NCBI GenBank assembly: GCA_050633105.1
Contig: JBOEFW010000091.1
Location: forward strand, 10,827 to 74,826
DNA length: 64,000 bases
Reading direction: 5' to 3'
Source: Aureispira sp050633105
GTDB taxonomy: Bacteria > Bacteroidota > Bacteroidia > Chitinophagales > Saprospiraceae
The position numbers and the translations under genes are program-made. The notes under the pieces were generated by a model. It was not told where the DNA came from, did not search any database, and worked only from the letters and a program-made list of their open reading frames with translations. This document shows positions 55,030 to 63,780 of this stretch, piece after piece; within the stretch, counting starts at the first letter, position 1, and each line of letters starts with the position of its first letter.

Positions 55030-55860
55030 TCAAGATTGATTAAGGTAGGCACTGGGGGGCATTCCAAAACGACTCTTGAAAGCCGCTGTGAAGCTAGAAT
55101 GGTGTTGAAAACCGAGCTTTTCTGATAATTCACTAGGACGGTAGTGCCCTTGACGCAACAATTGGGCGGCTCGCTGAAGACGTTGTTCCCTCAACCACGA
55201 TTGAGGAGTGGTGTTATAATAAGAAGCAAAACGCCTTTTAAAGGTAGAAAGACTCATGGCACACAAAAACGCCATTTGTTCCAGGGTTAGTTTTTCATAA
55301 ATTGCTTTTTGGGCAACTTGTGCAATTTGTTGTAAGGAAGGAATAGGCGGCGTTTTTAGAAAGGAAAAAAAGCTGGCGCCATATTGATGGTATCCATACA
55401 ACAGAAATTCTTCTACTTTGTGTTGCAAAAAAGCTGTGTCTGCTTTTGGTATGAATTGCAAAGACTGAATAAAATTGCGAACAAAGCCATCATAGGCTAG
55501 TATTTGAAAATTACACGCGACTGTTGTGTTTGGAACTTCAATTTGATGTTTAAGCAGCAAGTTATGCACAATTTGCTGTTTGAAAAACAGCAAATGACTG
55601 TGGTAGTATTGTTGGGGAGAAAGGGTCTCGCTCATTAAACAGTGTCCTTCTGATAATAATAAGAAATGATTGGGAGGAACAACTACTGTTTTTTGTGGAA
55701 GTAAGACCGTCTTTTGTCCTTTTTGCAAAAAAGAAATTAGATGGTGAGTGAGTTGTACTTGGTTCGTATGAATTGCTTTACTGCTTTTGTAATTGTATTG
55801 GACAACAACAGGTATTGGTGCAGCGGGAAAAAAATCGATAGGAAGGGTGTAAACGGCCAT
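55030..55860 (-). CDS. AraC-family transcriptional regulator
   Basis: The 276-residue protein has a variable N-terminal sensing part (~1-165) and a C-terminal AraC/XylS domain with two helix-turn-helix units: LTLEQMAFLCAMSLSTFKRRFASYYNTTPQSWL and RPSELSEKLGFQHHSSFTAAFKSRFGMPPSAYL, the second ending in the standard FxxxFG-x2-P-x2-Y motif. The N-terminal half resembles the ExsA-like group. It lies 97 bp upstream of the PEBP/DinB-like gene pair in the same direction and may control that pair. The effector is unknown. Confidence 0.88.
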   Translation of the reverse strand: MAVYTLPIDFFPAAPIPVVVQYNYKSSKAIHTNQVQLTHHLISFLQKGQKTVLLPQKTVVVPPNHFLLLSEGHCLMSETLSPQQYYHSHLLFFKQQIVHNLLLKHQIEVPNTTVACNFQILAYDGFVRNFIQSLQFIPKADTAFLQHKVEEFLLYGYHQYGASFFSFLKTPPIPSLQQIAQVAQKAIYEKLTLEQMAFLCAMSLSTFKRRFASYYNTTPQSWLREQRLQRAAQLLRQGHYRPSELSEKLGFQHHSSFTAAFKSRFGMPPSAYLNQS

Positions 55861-56103
55861 AAGACAAGTATAAAAATAAGAGAATTAATCAAGGTAAGAT
55901 TTTATTCCCTTTTTAGTAGGCTAGAAGTTTTGTTATAGATAGCTTTGTCCTGTTTAAACTGTCGAAGACAGTAATTAGTTGGCTGTGATAAAACATTGGT
56001 CGAAATTATGACCATCTTAATGGAAAGCGGAAACTAAAGGCCTTTTATCTTAGTTGAAAACGATAACTTTGCCTATTAGATGACACACACAGTTATTAGC
56101 AAG

Positions 56104-56140
56104 TTCTTGTAGGGAGGTATGCAATACCTCCCTACAAGAA
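56104..56140. repeat. 17-bp perfect hairpin before the ABC exporter
   Basis: TTCTTGTAGGGAGGTAT and ATACCTCCCTACAAGAA form a perfect 17-bp stem with a GCA loop. It spans the ATG at 56119 of the longer reading frame. There is no T run on either side. Its role could be mRNA control, a terminator for a small transcript, or a leftover of a short repeat element. Confidence 0.7.
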
Positions 56141-56166
56141 ACGAAAAAACGGAAAAACCAGATTCA

Positions 56167-57072
56167 GTGAATGTATTAGAACTCCAAAATGTACGGAAAA
56201 CGTACGAAGACCATGTTGCTTGCAACAGCATTTCTTTTGAAGTGCCCGAAGGCAAGCTCTTTGGTTTACTTGGCCCCAATGGAGCGGGCAAAACCTCCCT
56301 CATTCGTATTATAACAACGATTACTAGGGCCGATTCAGGAACCATCTTATTTAGAGGAGAGCCACTTAATGGCAACCACCCTTCTCAGATTGGATACATG
56401 CCTGAAGAACGCGGATTGTATAAAAAAATGAAAGTAGGGGAGCAGATTGTCTACCTTGCTCGCCTCAAAGGATATAGTAAAAAACAAGCAAAGGAGCAAT
56501 TGGATTACTGGTTGACTAAGTTTGATATTGAAGATTGGCACAACAAAAACATTGAAGAGCTATCCAAAGGGATGCAGCAAAAGATTCAATTCATTTGTAC
56601 CGTCATCCACCAGCCTAAATTGTTGATCTTAGATGAGCCGTTCTCTGGCTTAGATCCCGTCAATTCCAATTTGATTCGGGATGAGATTTACGAATTGCAC
56701 CGAAAAGGAACCACTATTTTGTTCTCCACCCACCGCATGGAGCAGGTCGAGCAGATTTGTGAGAACATTGTTTTAATTAATAAAGGGACCAGTGTTTTGC
56801 AAGGAACCGTGCAAGAAGTCAAAGAGCAATTCAAAGAACATTTATTTCAATTGGATTATGCAGGGGATTTACCTGGAGACATTGAGCAGCACATTGACTT
56901 GGAACGAGAGAGCAATAACCGTATTGTGGTGAAGTTGCGCGATGATGAGCACGCCAATAATTTTTTAAAATACCTCTTGAGTCATGGCACTACGATCAAG
57001 TCCTTCAATGAGATATTACCAACCTTAAACGAAATCTTCATTAAAATTGTAGGAGGAGCATCAGATGAGTAA
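56167..57072 (+). CDS. ABC exporter ATP-binding subunit (NatA-like)
   Basis: The product has Walker A GLLGPNGAGKTSLIRI, a Q-loop at IGYMPEERGLYKKM, the signature LSKGMQQK, Walker B LLILDEPFSGLDPVN and the H-loop FSTHRM, as in the NatA/CcmA-type ABC-2 exporters. I chose the GTG at 56167 because it gives the usual N-terminus MNVLELQNVRKTYEDHVA; the ATG at 56119 would add 16 unusual residues and lies inside a strong hairpin. It couples ATP hydrolysis to the membrane protein encoded by the next gene, which overlaps its end by 8 bp. The substrate is unknown. Confidence 0.9.
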   Translation: MNVLELQNVRKTYEDHVACNSISFEVPEGKLFGLLGPNGAGKTSLIRIITTITRADSGTILFRGEPLNGNHPSQIGYMPEERGLYKKMKVGEQIVYLARLKGYSKKQAKEQLDYWLTKFDIEDWHNKNIEELSKGMQQKIQFICTVIHQPKLLILDEPFSGLDPVNSNLIRDEIYELHRKGTTILFSTHRMEQVEQICENIVLINKGTSVLQGTVQEVKEQFKEHLFQLDYAGDLPGDIEQHIDLERESNNRIVVKLRDDEHANNFLKYLLSHGTTIKSFNEILPTLNEIFIKIVGGASDE

Positions 57073-58387
57073 ACTTTGGATGATTACAGGACGGGAGTAT
57101 GCGTCAAGAGTGAAGAAAAAGACATTTATCATTACCACTATATTGGCCCCTATTGGATTTGTGATTTTCTGGGCGGCCCTGATTTTTATTATGTCTTCAG
57201 GGGAAGAACGGAAGGAAGTCGCATTGTTGGATCCGCATGATATTATGCAAGTGGGAGAGCGTGGAAAGCTCAAAGATGGGATGATTACCTATAAATACCC
57301 TAAAACAGATCTAGAAACCCTCAAGGAGAACTTTGTAGAAGAGGGATACAAAGGTATTTTATACTTGCCAGAACAGCAGTTGGACAGTTTGACTAAAACG
57401 ATCAATGTCCAATATTATTCGGAGGAAGACCTTGGTGTGAACACCAAAAAGCGCATCAAAGAGGCTTTTGAGCAACAAGCGAGAAAGATCAAGATGACGG
57501 CCATGAACTTGGAAAAAGAAACCTTGGATCGTTTAGATACAGATGTACAGCTCAAAACACCAAGCTTAGATGGTACTGATGATGGTGCCGCCAATTATCG
57601 AGTTGAAATTGCGACAGCTTTAGGTGGAATCATGATGTTCCTCATCTATTTTATCATTTTTATTTATGGTAATATGGTGATGCGTTCTGTTATGGAAGAA
57701 AAAACCAATCGAATTGTTGAAGTACTGATCTCCTCGGTCAAGCCCTTTGAGTTAATGTTGGGTAAAATTATTGGCGTAGGTGCAGTTGGATTAACACAGA
57801 TTGCAATTTGGGCAATAGTGTTTCCGCTGTTATACTTGGGAATGGGTCTTTTATTCTCCGATAAATTACAAGAAATTCAAGCGGCCTCTAACGTTTCTAC
57901 CGCCTCTACAGGCGATATGAATGATATGATTATGATGGTGATGAATGACTTGCAGAGCTTTAATTATTTCTACATCATTGGCTTCTTTTTGATTTTCTTC
58001 CTTCTAGGGTACGTTTTATATGCTTCTTTGTATGCTGCAGTAGGAGCAGCGATGGGCGATGATTGGGGAGAAGGACAGTCCCTGACATTGATTGTTTCTT
58101 TGCCGATTGTTATTGGGTTCTATATTGGTATCTCTGCTGTAGAAAATCCGATGAGTAGTATGGCTGTTTGGTCTTCTATGGTGCCCTTCTTTGCACCGAT
58201 TGTAATGCCTGCTCGATTGGTCTTTGATCCACCTATTTGGCAATTGGTCACTTCTGTTGTCATTCTTATCCTCAGTAGCTTGTTCTTGATTTGGTTATCA
58301 GGTAGAATTTACCGAGTAGGGATTTTGATGTATGGAAAGAAAACAACCTTGAGAGAGTTTGTACAATGGATTTTCCGTAAGGATTAA
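57065..58387 (+). CDS. ABC-2 type permease (NatB-like)
   Basis: The 440-residue membrane protein has an N-terminal helix (~20-44), a large extracytoplasmic domain (~45-180) and five or six helices from ~185, including MVMRSVMEEKTNRIVEVLISSVKPFELMLGKI, the ABC-2 loop that contacts the ATPase. The ATG lies within the end of the ATP-binding gene, so translation is coupled. Bacillus NatAB exports Na(+); related Bacteroidota systems have no defined substrate. A terminator follows. Confidence 0.9.
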   Translation: MSKLWMITGREYASRVKKKTFIITTILAPIGFVIFWAALIFIMSSGEERKEVALLDPHDIMQVGERGKLKDGMITYKYPKTDLETLKENFVEEGYKGILYLPEQQLDSLTKTINVQYYSEEDLGVNTKKRIKEAFEQQARKIKMTAMNLEKETLDRLDTDVQLKTPSLDGTDDGAANYRVEIATALGGIMMFLIYFIIFIYGNMVMRSVMEEKTNRIVEVLISSVKPFELMLGKIIGVGAVGLTQIAIWAIVFPLLYLGMGLLFSDKLQEIQAASNVSTASTGDMNDMIMMVMNDLQSFNYFYIIGFFLIFFLLGYVLYASLYAAVGAAMGDDWGEGQSLTLIVSLPIVIGFYIGISAVENPMSSMAVWSSMVPFFAPIVMPARLVFDPPIWQLVTSVVILILSSLFLIWLSGRIYRVGILMYGKKTTLREFVQWIFRKD

Positions 58388-58419
58388 TCCTCTTGTTCTT
58401 TTATAAAGGAGTTCTATAG

Positions 58420-58448
58420 AGCGCTTGGTATTAACTATACCAAGCGCT
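58420..58448 (+). terminator. Rho-independent terminator
   Basis: AGCGCTTGGTAT pairs with ATACCAAGCGCT (12 bp) over a 5-nt loop and is followed by TTGTTATT, 33 bp after the permease stop. Confidence 0.75.
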
Positions 58449-58587
58449 TTGTTATTGGCATAAGAGCAATGACGTTTGTTAAGTGTTTTCTACAAAGAAA
58501 GCGAAGGATTTTTAAAAAGCTTCTGTCTAAGCAAGCACAAGGTTTCTGGATCTTGTCATTCTTATCCTACACTAATCAAAAACGAAA

Positions 58588-59382
58588 ATGAAAAAATTAC
58601 TCTTACTAGGCGTTGGCTTAAGTTGTTTAATGGGTTTAAATTCTTGTGATAAAACAACAGAGCCAAATGCTGAATTACACCCCGCTTTTGCCGAATTTGA
58701 TACCGATGCCTTCACCATTTATACGAGTGGCAACGAGGTAATTATCGAAACAACAGGTTTGCCAAACCACACTTCTCCTTATTGGTCGAATACCACTTCC
58801 AGATCAAGAGTAGACCCTATGGGAAATACACTAACAACGGTCTCTGCTTCTAATCACCCCTTATATATCGCCCCAACAGTTACAACAGAAGCCGATATGG
58901 CACCAGGGAACATTGATGATTTTAATGGTTCTTATACATTAACCGTCTCTGCGACCCCTGAAAAAGCTTCAAGTACTACGAGTACAGGTTTAGGAGCAAT
59001 TGGTTTGGCAGTTAGTGGAGCGACTATTTATAACGATGAAGAGGGGCCCAATGTACCTTTAGATAATGCGATTGGTTCTTTGGATTACACAGCAGGGCAC
59101 ACAGGCCCACAAAGCTATCATTATCATTTGGAGCCTAAAGAGTGGTCAGAAGACGATGATAAATTAATTGGAATTATGGCTGATGGTTTCTTTCTGTATG
59201 GAAGGAAAGATTACGATGGAACCTATCCAACGGATTTAGACGCTTCAGGAGGCCATTTTGGCCCAACACCACACAATGCAGATGGAGAATACCACTACCA
59301 CATTCAGAACACTACCTTTTTGAATCAGTATTATATTTTATTTCCAGGAGACTATCAAGGAACACCAAGTGCGATACGATAA
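58588..59382 (+). CDS. YHYH-domain lipoprotein
   Basis: The 264-residue protein has a lipoprotein signal (MKKLLLLGVGLSCLMGLNSC) and a YHYH domain, named for its tyrosine/histidine motifs: GPQSYHYHLEP and GEYHYHIQN, with the usual LIGIMADGFFLYGRKD and GGHFGPTPHNADG between. The His clusters suggest metal binding. It is the first gene of an overlapping three-gene set with a MORN-like lipoprotein and an SCO protein; the last points to copper or redox work in the envelope. The exact role of YHYH proteins is not settled. Confidence 0.88.
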   Translation: MKKLLLLGVGLSCLMGLNSCDKTTEPNAELHPAFAEFDTDAFTIYTSGNEVIIETTGLPNHTSPYWSNTTSRSRVDPMGNTLTTVSASNHPLYIAPTVTTEADMAPGNIDDFNGSYTLTVSATPEKASSTTSTGLGAIGLAVSGATIYNDEEGPNVPLDNAIGSLDYTAGHTGPQSYHYHLEPKEWSEDDDKLIGIMADGFFLYGRKDYDGTYPTDLDASGGHFGPTPHNADGEYHYHIQNTTFLNQYYILFPGDYQGTPSAIR

Positions 59383-59944
59383 ATTATGGATTCTTATACT
59401 CAGTTTTAGTGCCTGCACAACTGCTTCTCACGAAACCGTCTCTAAGGGTACGACTACTCAGGAAGTCTTAGCGACAGAACTAACTTTTGACCGACAAAGG
59501 GGCCTTGCTTTATTAGCAGGAGAACCCTTTTGTGGGCTAGCAGTTCGTTACCAAGACTCTTTGAAGGTCGCGACTACAACTTATAAATTTGGTAGAAAAC
59601 ATGGCCGCTGCCAAAAATGGTTTGAAGAAGGAGCCTTAAGTTATGAAGCCTATTATAAGAATGGTAAACAAGATAGCATTACAAGAACCTGGTGGAAAAA
59701 TGGCACCCTACGTTCTGAAGCACATTTCAAAGAGGGGAGGGCGGAAGGCCTTCAATTATCTTGGTATAGAAGCGGGGCAAAATTTAAAGCGATTCAGTTA
59801 GTACACGGCAAAGAAGATGGTCTTCAGAAAGCTTGGCGAGAGAATGGTAAAATTTATAATAACTATGAGGCTAAAAATGGAAGAATCTTTGGCCTAAAAC
59901 GAGCAGCACTGTGTTATGAACTGGAAGAAGAAGAAATACAATAA
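59369..59944 (+). CDS. MORN-variant (YwqK-like) lipoprotein
   Basis: The GTG at 59369, inside the end of the YHYH gene, gives a lipoprotein signal with a Cys at residue 16 (ILILSFSAC). From ~residue 75 come about four MORN-type repeats of the form G-x-x-x-x-W-x-x-x-G-x-x-x-x-E-x-x-[YF]-[KN]-[ND]-G-[KR] (GRCQKWFEEGALSYEAYYKN, TRTWWKNGTLRSEAHFKEGR). These short beta hairpins resemble those of YwqK-type antitoxin-annotated proteins; that name should not be taken as function here. Its end overlaps the SCO gene by 29 bp, so the three are translated together. Confidence 0.8.
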   Translation: MRYDKLWILILSFSACTTASHETVSKGTTTQEVLATELTFDRQRGLALLAGEPFCGLAVRYQDSLKVATTTYKFGRKHGRCQKWFEEGALSYEAYYKNGKQDSITRTWWKNGTLRSEAHFKEGRAEGLQLSWYRSGAKFKAIQLVHGKEDGLQKAWRENGKIYNNYEAKNGRIFGLKRAALCYELEEEEIQ

Positions 59945-60602
59945 ACCAACCCTGTTATCTTTGGCAATTCTATTGACACTAGGAATAAGTTGTAATAGCT
60001 CTAAAGAGGGAGAAAAAGAGAGCCGTGTAAAGGCTTTACCATATTATCAGGAGGCGACTTTTACTCCTGTTTGGGTGGAGACCAAGAATGAAACAGGGCT
60101 CCAAGGTTTTCATCAAATACCTACCTTTCGGTTACAAAACCAACAAGGCGAATGGATCACTGAACAAAAATTCAAGAATAAAATCTACATCACTGATTTT
60201 TTCTTCACGACTTGTCCAGGTATTTGCCCTAAAATGACGAACAATATGTTGTTGCTTCAAGAGGCATTTGAAGGAGACGAAGAGGTTTTATTGCTTTCAC
60301 ATTCTGTCACGCCAAATACAGACTCCGTTCCTATATTGGCTAATTATGCTTCTGTTAAAGGGGTGAACGCTGCTAAATGGGATTTGGTGACAGGCAAACG
60401 TTCAGAAATCTATAATCTAGGGCGTAACTTTTACTTTGTGGAAGAAGATTTAGGATTAGAAAAAGAGGTAGATGATTTCCTACATACAGAAAACTTTGTC
60501 TTGGTCGATAAGAATAGGCATATCCGAGGTATTTACAATGGCCTTAACGCAACAGCGATACAACAATTAATCGCTGATGTCAAAACCCTTCAAAAGGAGT
60601 AA
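59916..60602 (+). CDS. SCO1/SenC-family copper chaperone-like lipoprotein
   Basis: The 228-residue protein has a lipobox (LGISC, Cys26) and a thioredoxin-like SCO domain with the metal/thiol motif TTCPGICPK (Cys100, Cys104) and the distal histidine DFLHTENF (His190). These are the three Cu ligands of SCO proteins, which help build the Cu(A) site of cytochrome c oxidase or keep its thiols reduced. Length and layout are normal. It is the last gene of the YHYH/MORN/SCO operon. No oxidase genes are nearby. Confidence 0.92.
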   Translation: MNWKKKKYNKPTLLSLAILLTLGISCNSSKEGEKESRVKALPYYQEATFTPVWVETKNETGLQGFHQIPTFRLQNQQGEWITEQKFKNKIYITDFFFTTCPGICPKMTNNMLLLQEAFEGDEEVLLLSHSVTPNTDSVPILANYASVKGVNAAKWDLVTGKRSEIYNLGRNFYFVEEDLGLEKEVDDFLHTENFVLVDKNRHIRGIYNGLNATAIQQLIADVKTLQKE

Positions 60603-60613
60603 GAAGATAAAAG

Positions 60614-60631
60614 CAACCAACTCGTTGGTTG
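60614..60631 (-). terminator. Short stem between convergent genes
   Basis: CAACCAAC-TC-GTTGGTTG, with CTTTTATCTTCTT following on the minus strand, 36 bp past the GHMP kinase stop. It is weak but well placed. Confidence 0.45.
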
Positions 60632-60666
60632 AACTTGAGAATTAATGAAGCTAGCAAGTATCTTTC

Positions 60667-61566
60667 TTATAATAATAAACGCTGTGAATGTTTGGGGTCT
60701 AAATAAGAAGCGGCGGTTTCCCAATCCTTGGCAAAACCCAATAAGAAGCCACCTCCACCAGCCCCACAAATTTTTAAATAAAAATCACCCGTCTCTAAGC
60801 CTTGTTCCCAGAGTGTACGCCACGCTGGCAAAACCATAGGAGAAAGATAACGCAACTGTTTTTCAGAAATTAAGGCAACAGCATTTAATAAAGCAATGCT
60901 GTCGTCTTGTTGCCAAGCGCTTATTGCTTGATCAACAGCAGTAGAAACAGGGATTACAAAGTCCTGTAAGAAACTGTCTTTTTTTGATTGTTCTACAAAG
61001 AAGTTAATTAGTGGTGTTGATACACGAGGATGTTGACTGTCGATTAGAAAAACGCAACTTTCTGATAGAGGTGATAAAGAGGTAGGGACGACTTGGCCCC
61101 CTGCTTGCACCCAAAGTGGTTGTTGTAAATAAGAAACCAATGGATCAATTCCTGAACTCTTGCCATGAAAGGAACATTCTAAGGCTGCTAAAACTTGTTG
61201 CAACGCTGCCCGATCTTGAATAGATGTGGTACCATAGCGATCATACAGCGCGGCACATACAGCTCCTGAACTTCCCAAACCATAGCCAATAGGAGAATTA
61301 GAAACCAACCATAATCCTGCTTTTAGATCTTTTGCCAATTTGGGGAGATCCAAACTATCCATTTGTTTATCCACCAATTCTTCATAGATTTTCCATAAAC
61401 CTTCTTTGCACTGTTCTTCTGATAAGCTAATCTCAAAGGAGGCAGGCACTGGCTCATCGCTCCAAAAGGTCCGATAGTTATAATAAGGAATAGCCAAAGC
61501 GGCAGATTGCTGAATAATAGTATATTCTCCTAAAAGCAACAATTTGGAAGGATAGACACGAGACAT
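60667..61566 (-). CDS. GHMP kinase, mevalonate-kinase-like
   Basis: The 299-residue protein has the three GHMP motifs: PSKLLLLGEYTII near the N-terminus, the ATP-binding P-loop IGYGLGSSGAVCAAL (~99-113) and the C-terminal KICGAGGGGFLLGF (~262-275). The order and the LGEYTII motif are closest to mevalonate or phosphomevalonate kinases. It phosphorylates a small alcohol, probably in isoprenoid synthesis. It starts 19 bp downstream of the DUF5685 gene on the same strand, so the two should be co-transcribed; that partner has Asp-rich motifs reminiscent of isoprenyl synthases. Confidence 0.82.
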   Translation of the reverse strand: MSRVYPSKLLLLGEYTIIQQSAALAIPYYNYRTFWSDEPVPASFEISLSEEQCKEGLWKIYEELVDKQMDSLDLPKLAKDLKAGLWLVSNSPIGYGLGSSGAVCAALYDRYGTTSIQDRAALQQVLAALECSFHGKSSGIDPLVSYLQQPLWVQAGGQVVPTSLSPLSESCVFLIDSQHPRVSTPLINFFVEQSKKDSFLQDFVIPVSTAVDQAISAWQQDDSIALLNAVALISEKQLRYLSPMVLPAWRTLWEQGLETGDFYLKICGAGGGGFLLGFAKDWETAASYLDPKHSQRLLL

Positions 61567-61585
61567 AGTATATTAATATTGTGTG

Positions 61586-63034
61586 CTATAAAACACCTGC
61601 TAAGAATAAAATCAAAACAACAAGTCCTGCTAAGAGACAAAGGCCAAGGAAGATTAAGGTGAATATAAGACAAAGGTCATTATCGTCCTCATCACACATG
61701 CTTTCACAACAAGATTCACAACAACCACTGTCGGAACAAGTCTGGCAACAATCTTCACAGCAACCAGAACAACAAGCATTGCAGCAGTCTGCCCAGCAGG
61801 TATTATGAAGACTAGAAGGAGATAGTTTTTTTAAGAGTCTTTTACGTAAGCGTTTTTGACGCCGTTTTTCACGACGGGCTTTTCTTTTTTCCTTGTGCCG
61901 TTTGCGAACAATTGGCACCAACCCAAGCGTAGCTAAGAAAGTAGTAAAGAAAACTCCCCATTGGAAAATTTCCCATTTTCCTTCTTCAGGAAGATAGCTT
62001 TGTGCCTCTGGGTTAATAAACACAGCTACAGCAATCATATAGAAATTGATTTGCCTAGACCAAGTCGTGGGTTGACAAGTAAACTGCTCTGCTGTTTCTT
62101 TAGCTTTTTGCCAGCGTAAAGCAAGACGCTCTTTCAATGTCTTGGGAATAACCCGTTCTCTATATAATCGCAAAGCTAGGTTAGAACTCAATCGAGCAGT
62201 AAAGCGCTCTTTTGCTTCTTGGGCAATAGGGAGTTGCTGAATTTGTAGGGTAATTGTTTCTTCTAAAGTCCATAACAATTGACGAATGCTTTCTAAGGCA
62301 GACTCTGGTAAGCTTCGTTTTTCTTTCCAATACAGAGCCAAAGGGTTGAATTCTCCACTAAAAACATCTTTTTCATAATCCTCAAAAGCATCTAGGATAT
62401 ACATCAACTGTCCAAAGGCCAAACCTAGTGCCTCTAAAGTGGCTTTGTTTTCTAATAACTGACCACCAAGCCCAAATAAAGCACTAGTAATTTGTGCTGT
62501 TGGAGCAGCATAGTCAAGAAGATGTTGTTTTAGATCAGCTGTAAAAACAGTCGCCTCTTGTTCTAATTGTACTTGTTTTAGAATCCATTGATTTATACTA
62601 AGGGTATCTAAGCCCCAATCAGAAAATTGTTGATAGGCTTTTTGAAAGGTCTTGCGATAGGCTTGACGAATAATAGGCCAGTAAAAACGACCACTGTCTT
62701 TAATGTTGTCATCTATTTTGAGTGCTCCTAATAGAGCTGAAGCATGAGCGGCATATTCCAAAGAGAAAGGAACTTCTTCTTCTTTAGGCATAGCAAAACA
62801 AGTATTAACTACTTGTAGATTCGCTTCCCATGTTTCAGGGGACGTGTTTTCTAATTCTGATAATAACTCTGCTAAGAAAACAGTATCAAAGTTGAGCATT
62901 AAGCGACTTTTATGGTCAAAAGTCTTCCCAATGGCTTTACAAGTGCCACAATAGTGTTGGCGATGCAGTAAGTAAGTCGAATTTTCTTGGGAATGGGTAG
63001 AGCATTGATGCTTCGGGCGCATTAATCCAAACAT
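61586..63034 (-). CDS. DUF5685 protein with Cys-rich, membrane-anchored tail
   Basis: The 482-residue protein opens with MFGLMRPK and a Cys/His group (Cys11, Cys29, Cys32 in YCGTCKAIGK) as in the DUF5685 family. The helical body (~40-305) has two Asp-rich motifs, IDDNIKD (Asp108, 109, 113) and LDAFEDYEKD (Asp215, 219, 223), spaced as in head-to-head isoprenyl synthases. After a membrane helix (~355-376) and a very basic stretch (KRKARREKRRQKR), residues 413-447 hold 15 Cys, mostly in CC pairs, followed by an acidic DEDDND and a last membrane helix (~455-481). Start: ATG at 63034. Co-oriented with the GHMP kinase downstream. Confidence 0.78.
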   Translation of the reverse strand: MFGLMRPKHQCSTHSQENSTYLLHRQHYCGTCKAIGKTFDHKSRLMLNFDTVFLAELLSELENTSPETWEANLQVVNTCFAMPKEEEVPFSLEYAAHASALLGALKIDDNIKDSGRFYWPIIRQAYRKTFQKAYQQFSDWGLDTLSINQWILKQVQLEQEATVFTADLKQHLLDYAAPTAQITSALFGLGGQLLENKATLEALGLAFGQLMYILDAFEDYEKDVFSGEFNPLALYWKEKRSLPESALESIRQLLWTLEETITLQIQQLPIAQEAKERFTARLSSNLALRLYRERVIPKTLKERLALRWQKAKETAEQFTCQPTTWSRQINFYMIAVAVFINPEAQSYLPEEGKWEIFQWGVFFTTFLATLGLVPIVRKRHKEKRKARREKRRQKRLRKRLLKKLSPSSLHNTCWADCCNACCSGCCEDCCQTCSDSGCCESCCESMCDEDDNDLCLIFTLIFLGLCLLAGLVVLILFLAGVL

Positions 63035-63420
63035 AATAAGATAGAGTTTAGCTGGGGTAAATGTACTTTGAAGAAGAACTAATAGCTCTAAGAGGCAGAA
63101 TAATCAATTACTTCTTATGATTTGATCCAAAGGGATTAAAAGACAAAAGCTATAATACGGAAAAAATACCTAACAGAGAAGAAGTGCAAAATGGATATTT
63201 CTATTAGAAGAGCCCTTACACTACTATATATATAGTAGAGGTTGTTTTGGAAGAAAGCGCTATTATAGATACAGAGCATCTAAACAATCTAGTTAAATTA
63301 GAAGAGGCGGAAATGATATATAGGTAGATTTGGGGGAGACAGAGAGATTGAAAAACAGATAAGGAATAGGTAAGTAATTGATGGTCTTAGTGTTGGTGAT
63401 TAGAACAACAAAAAAAATGA
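63035..63420. other. Intergenic region with an 18-bp palindrome
   Basis: About 390 bp of AT-rich sequence without a coding frame. The only clear structure is the perfect palindrome CTACTATATATATAGTAG at 63221-63238. No RNA gene was seen. The promoter array begins just to the right. Confidence 0.5.
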
Positions 63421-63447
63421 AAAACTAACTTAAAAAAAAGCAAAAAG

Positions 63448-63479
63448 CTTGTGGAAAAGTAAAAGTCGTCGTACATTTG
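63448..63479 (+). promoter_or_regulatory. Tandem promoter P1
   Basis: TTG (63449-63451), a 20-base spacer and a perfect TACATTTG (63472-63479), followed by CAACCGCTTCGATAGAGAGG, a diverged version of the leader found after P2-P4. Confidence 0.6.
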
Positions 63480-63571
63480 CAACCGCTTCGATAGAGAGGT
63501 GATGAGATCCAAAGGCAGAAAGTAGCAAACAAAAAACTTTGAAAAAAAGTTCAAAAGATTTTAAAGGAAAG

Positions 63572-63602
63572 TTTGCAAAATTAAAAAGCTGTTGTATCTT
63601 TG
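63572..63602 (+). promoter_or_regulatory. Tandem promoter P2
   Basis: TTTG (63572-63575), exactly 19 bases, then TATCTTTG (63595-63602): a textbook Bacteroidota primary-sigma promoter. The leader CAATCGCTTCTACGGAGAAT follows. Confidence 0.7.
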
Positions 63603-63748
63603 CAATCGCTTCTACGGAGAATGACTCAAATGAGTTGTTCAAAGAAAAAGAAGAAGCATGAAAATAAAGGTCAAATATTGAACAAGACCAAAGTTAAATT
63701 GTGAGTAAAGTAATCTTTAAATAAAGGTGAAAAAATAAGCAAAAAACA

Positions 63749-63780
63749 TTTGGTGGTTCAAGAATAAAGTTAGACCTTTG
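63749..63780 (+). promoter_or_regulatory. Tandem promoter P3
   Basis: TTTG (63749-63752), a 20-base spacer and GACCTTTG (63773-63780; one mismatch to TAnnTTTG), then the common leader. Contained in repeat copy 1. Confidence 0.5.

Noticed and set aside
59369..59944. YwqK toxin-antitoxin assignment
   Set aside because: The MORN-type repeats are often labelled as YwqK antitoxin, but here the protein is a lipoprotein between YHYH and SCO genes with no toxin nearby.
63430..63642. 70-residue minus-strand frame in the promoter array
   Set aside because: It is the reverse complement of the tandem promoter and leader sequence.
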